A stretch of DNA of 6,173 bases from the NCBI GenBank assembly GCA_947167535.1, contig CAMVIL010000087.1:1-6173 (forward strand), in the 5' to 3' direction. The notes below the pieces were generated by a model, which searched no databases, was not told where the DNA came from, and saw only the letters and a list, made by a program, of their open reading frames with translations. Source of the stretch: an uncultured Ruminococcus sp. Its GTDB lineage: Bacteria; Bacillota; Clostridia; Oscillospirales; Ruminococcaceae. Below, one piece after another: positions 5,055 through 6,173 of this stretch. Within the stretch, counting starts at the first letter, position 1; each line of letters starts with the position of its first letter. The translations under genes were made by a program, and so were the position numbers.

Positions 5055-6173
5055 ATGGTAAAATTCAATGGCAAGGGCGTATACGGAGCGGTGGCTATCG
5101 GCACCGTCTCGGTGTTCAAGCGGCAGGAGGCTGAAGTCCGCCGCACCCGTGTGGAGGACCCCGCAGCAGAGCTCGCCCGCGTTGAGCAGGCAAAGGCTCA
5201 GGCGATAGAGCAGCTTTCCGAGATATACGAGAAAGCCCTCAAAGAGGTGGGCGAGACCCACGCGCAGATATTCGAGATACACATGATGATGCTCGAGGAC
5301 GACGACTACAACGAGTCGATAGAGAACATCATCAACACCCAGTCGGTCAACGCAGAGTATGCGGTGGCGGTGACTTCCGACAACTTCTCGGAGATGTTCG
5401 CGTCTATGGACGACGCCTATATGCAGGCGCGCGCAGCGGACGTAAAGGACATTTCTAACAGGCTGATAGCCTGCCTTTCGGGCGGCGGCAGCGCACAGTC
5501 GGAGCAGCCCGACAAGATGATAGTCTGCGCCGACGACCTGGCTCCCAGTGAGACGGTGTCGCTGGACAAGGACAGGGTGCTGGCATTCGTAACGGCATTC
5601 GGCTCCTCGAACTCCCACACGGCTATTCTGGCGCGCAACATGAATATTCCCGCCGTTATCAGCGCAGGCGAGGACTTCCTCAAAGCGATAAAGGACGGCG
5701 ACAGGATAATCGTTGACGGCCACACAGGCGAGCTCATCATCGACCCCGACGAGGCCACCGAGCAGGAGTACCTCTCCAAACAGAAGGCCGACGCCGAGAA
5801 GAAGGCGCTTCTCCAGCAGCTCAAGGGCAAGCCCAACGTCACAAAGGACGGCAGGGAGATAAAGATATACGCCAACATCGGCGGCGTTGACGGCATCGGT
5901 GCGGTGCTTGCCAATGACGCAGGAGGAATCGGTCTCTTCCGAAGCGAGTTCCTATACCTCGAGAGCGAGGACTACCCCACCGAGGAGCAGCAGTTCTCGG
6001 CATACAAGAGGGTGCTCGAGAGCATGGCGGGCAAGAAGGTCATAATCCGCACCATGGACATCGGCGCCGACAAGAAAATTGACTACTTCAACCTTCCGAA
6101 GGAAGAAAACCCCGCCATGGGCAACCGGGCTCTTCGCATCTGCCTGAACCACCCCGAGATTTTCCTGACCCAG
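5055..6173 (+). CDS. ptsI: PTS Enzyme I (phosphoenolpyruvate-protein phosphotransferase), N-terminal part
   Basis: First 373 codons of Enzyme I, open to the window edge; about 200 residues of the usual ~570 are missing. The enzyme autophosphorylates from PEP and passes phosphate to HPr. The ATG follows AAAGGAGG (5039-5046) by 8 bases. An N-terminal helical, Glu/Ala-rich HPr-binding region (about 25-145) precedes the phosphohistidine domain with H188 in 'SSNSHTAILAR'. The C-terminal PEP-binding barrel begins near 260. R296 ('GLFRSEF'), R332 ('IIRTMDIGADK') and R358 ('NPAMGNRALR') match the PEP-binding arginines of E. coli Enzyme I, even in numbering. Two oddities: the usual GGRTSH before the active site reads GSSNSH, and residue 357, Trp in E. 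coli and generally aromatic, is Asn. Neither removes a catalytic residue. PEP synthase and pyruvate phosphate dikinase share domains, but the domain order and the neighbouring HPr gene identify Enzyme I. Confidence 0.95.
   Translation, partial: MVKFNGKGVYGAVAIGTVSVFKRQEAEVRRTRVEDPAAELARVEQAKAQAIEQLSEIYEKALKEVGETHAQIFEIHMMMLEDDDYNESIENIINTQSVNAEYAVAVTSDNFSEMFASMDDAYMQARAADVKDISNRLIACLSGGGSAQSEQPDKMIVCADDLAPSETVSLDKDRVLAFVTAFGSSNSHTAILARNMNIPAVISAGEDFLKAIKDGDRIIVDGHTGELIIDPDEATEQEYLSKQKADAEKKALLQQLKGKPNVTKDGREIKIYANIGGVDGIGAVLANDAGGIGLFRSEFLYLESEDYPTEEQQFSAYKRVLESMAGKKVIIRTMDIGADKKIDYFNLPKEENPAMGNRALRICLNHPEIFLTQ

Noticed and set aside
4680..5723. Long minus-strand open frame of 347 codons across ptsH, the gap and part of ptsI
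   Set aside because: It lies opposite two unmistakable PTS genes, its product is rich in His, Cys, Leu and Val in no recognisable pattern, and GC-rich codon use on the + strand readily keeps the antisense frame open.

Overview
This looks like a chromosomal segment from an anaerobic Firmicute of the class Clostridia, probably an Oscillospiraceae/Ruminococcus-like gut or rumen bacterium. The reasons are strong AAAGGAGG-type ribosome sites, GC-rich coding sequence next to an AT-rich promoter, and protein variants that I recall from clostridial HPr and Enzyme I (motifs 'TKLMMLMGLG' and 'SSNSHTAILAR'). The genus is an inference.

Layout, all on the + strand: the 3' end of a LacI-family repressor gene (scrR-like, 1-273); a 169-base regulatory gap (274-442) with a good promoter, an operator/cre-type site just after the predicted transcription start, and a structured leader; scrA (443-2359, sucrose EIIBCA permease); scrB (2366-3715, GH32 sucrose-6-phosphate hydrolase); scrK (3702-4679, PfkB-family fructokinase, overlapping scrB by 14 bases); a 45-base gap; ptsH (4725-4985, HPr); a 69-base gap with a terminator-like hairpin; and ptsI (5055 to the window end, Enzyme I, cut by the edge after 373 codons). 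No gene-free stretch exceeds 300 bases. I saw no tRNA, rRNA, mobile element or CRISPR array.

The genes make one complete pathway. Phosphate passes from PEP to Enzyme I (H188), HPr (H15), the EIIA domain of ScrA (H559) and its EIIB domain (C26). ScrA then imports sucrose as sucrose-6-phosphate, ScrB splits it to glucose-6-phosphate and fructose, and ScrK makes fructose-6-phosphate. The upstream repressor probably senses sugar and controls the promoter.

I do not see an exotic unknown system. The points most worth a second look are: the general PTS genes ptsH-ptsI lying directly behind a sucrose operon; an HPr without the regulatory serine of Firmicutes, beside an operator that nevertheless matches the cre consensus; changes around the active-site histidine and at residue 357 of Enzyme I; and a possible attenuator between ptsH and ptsI.
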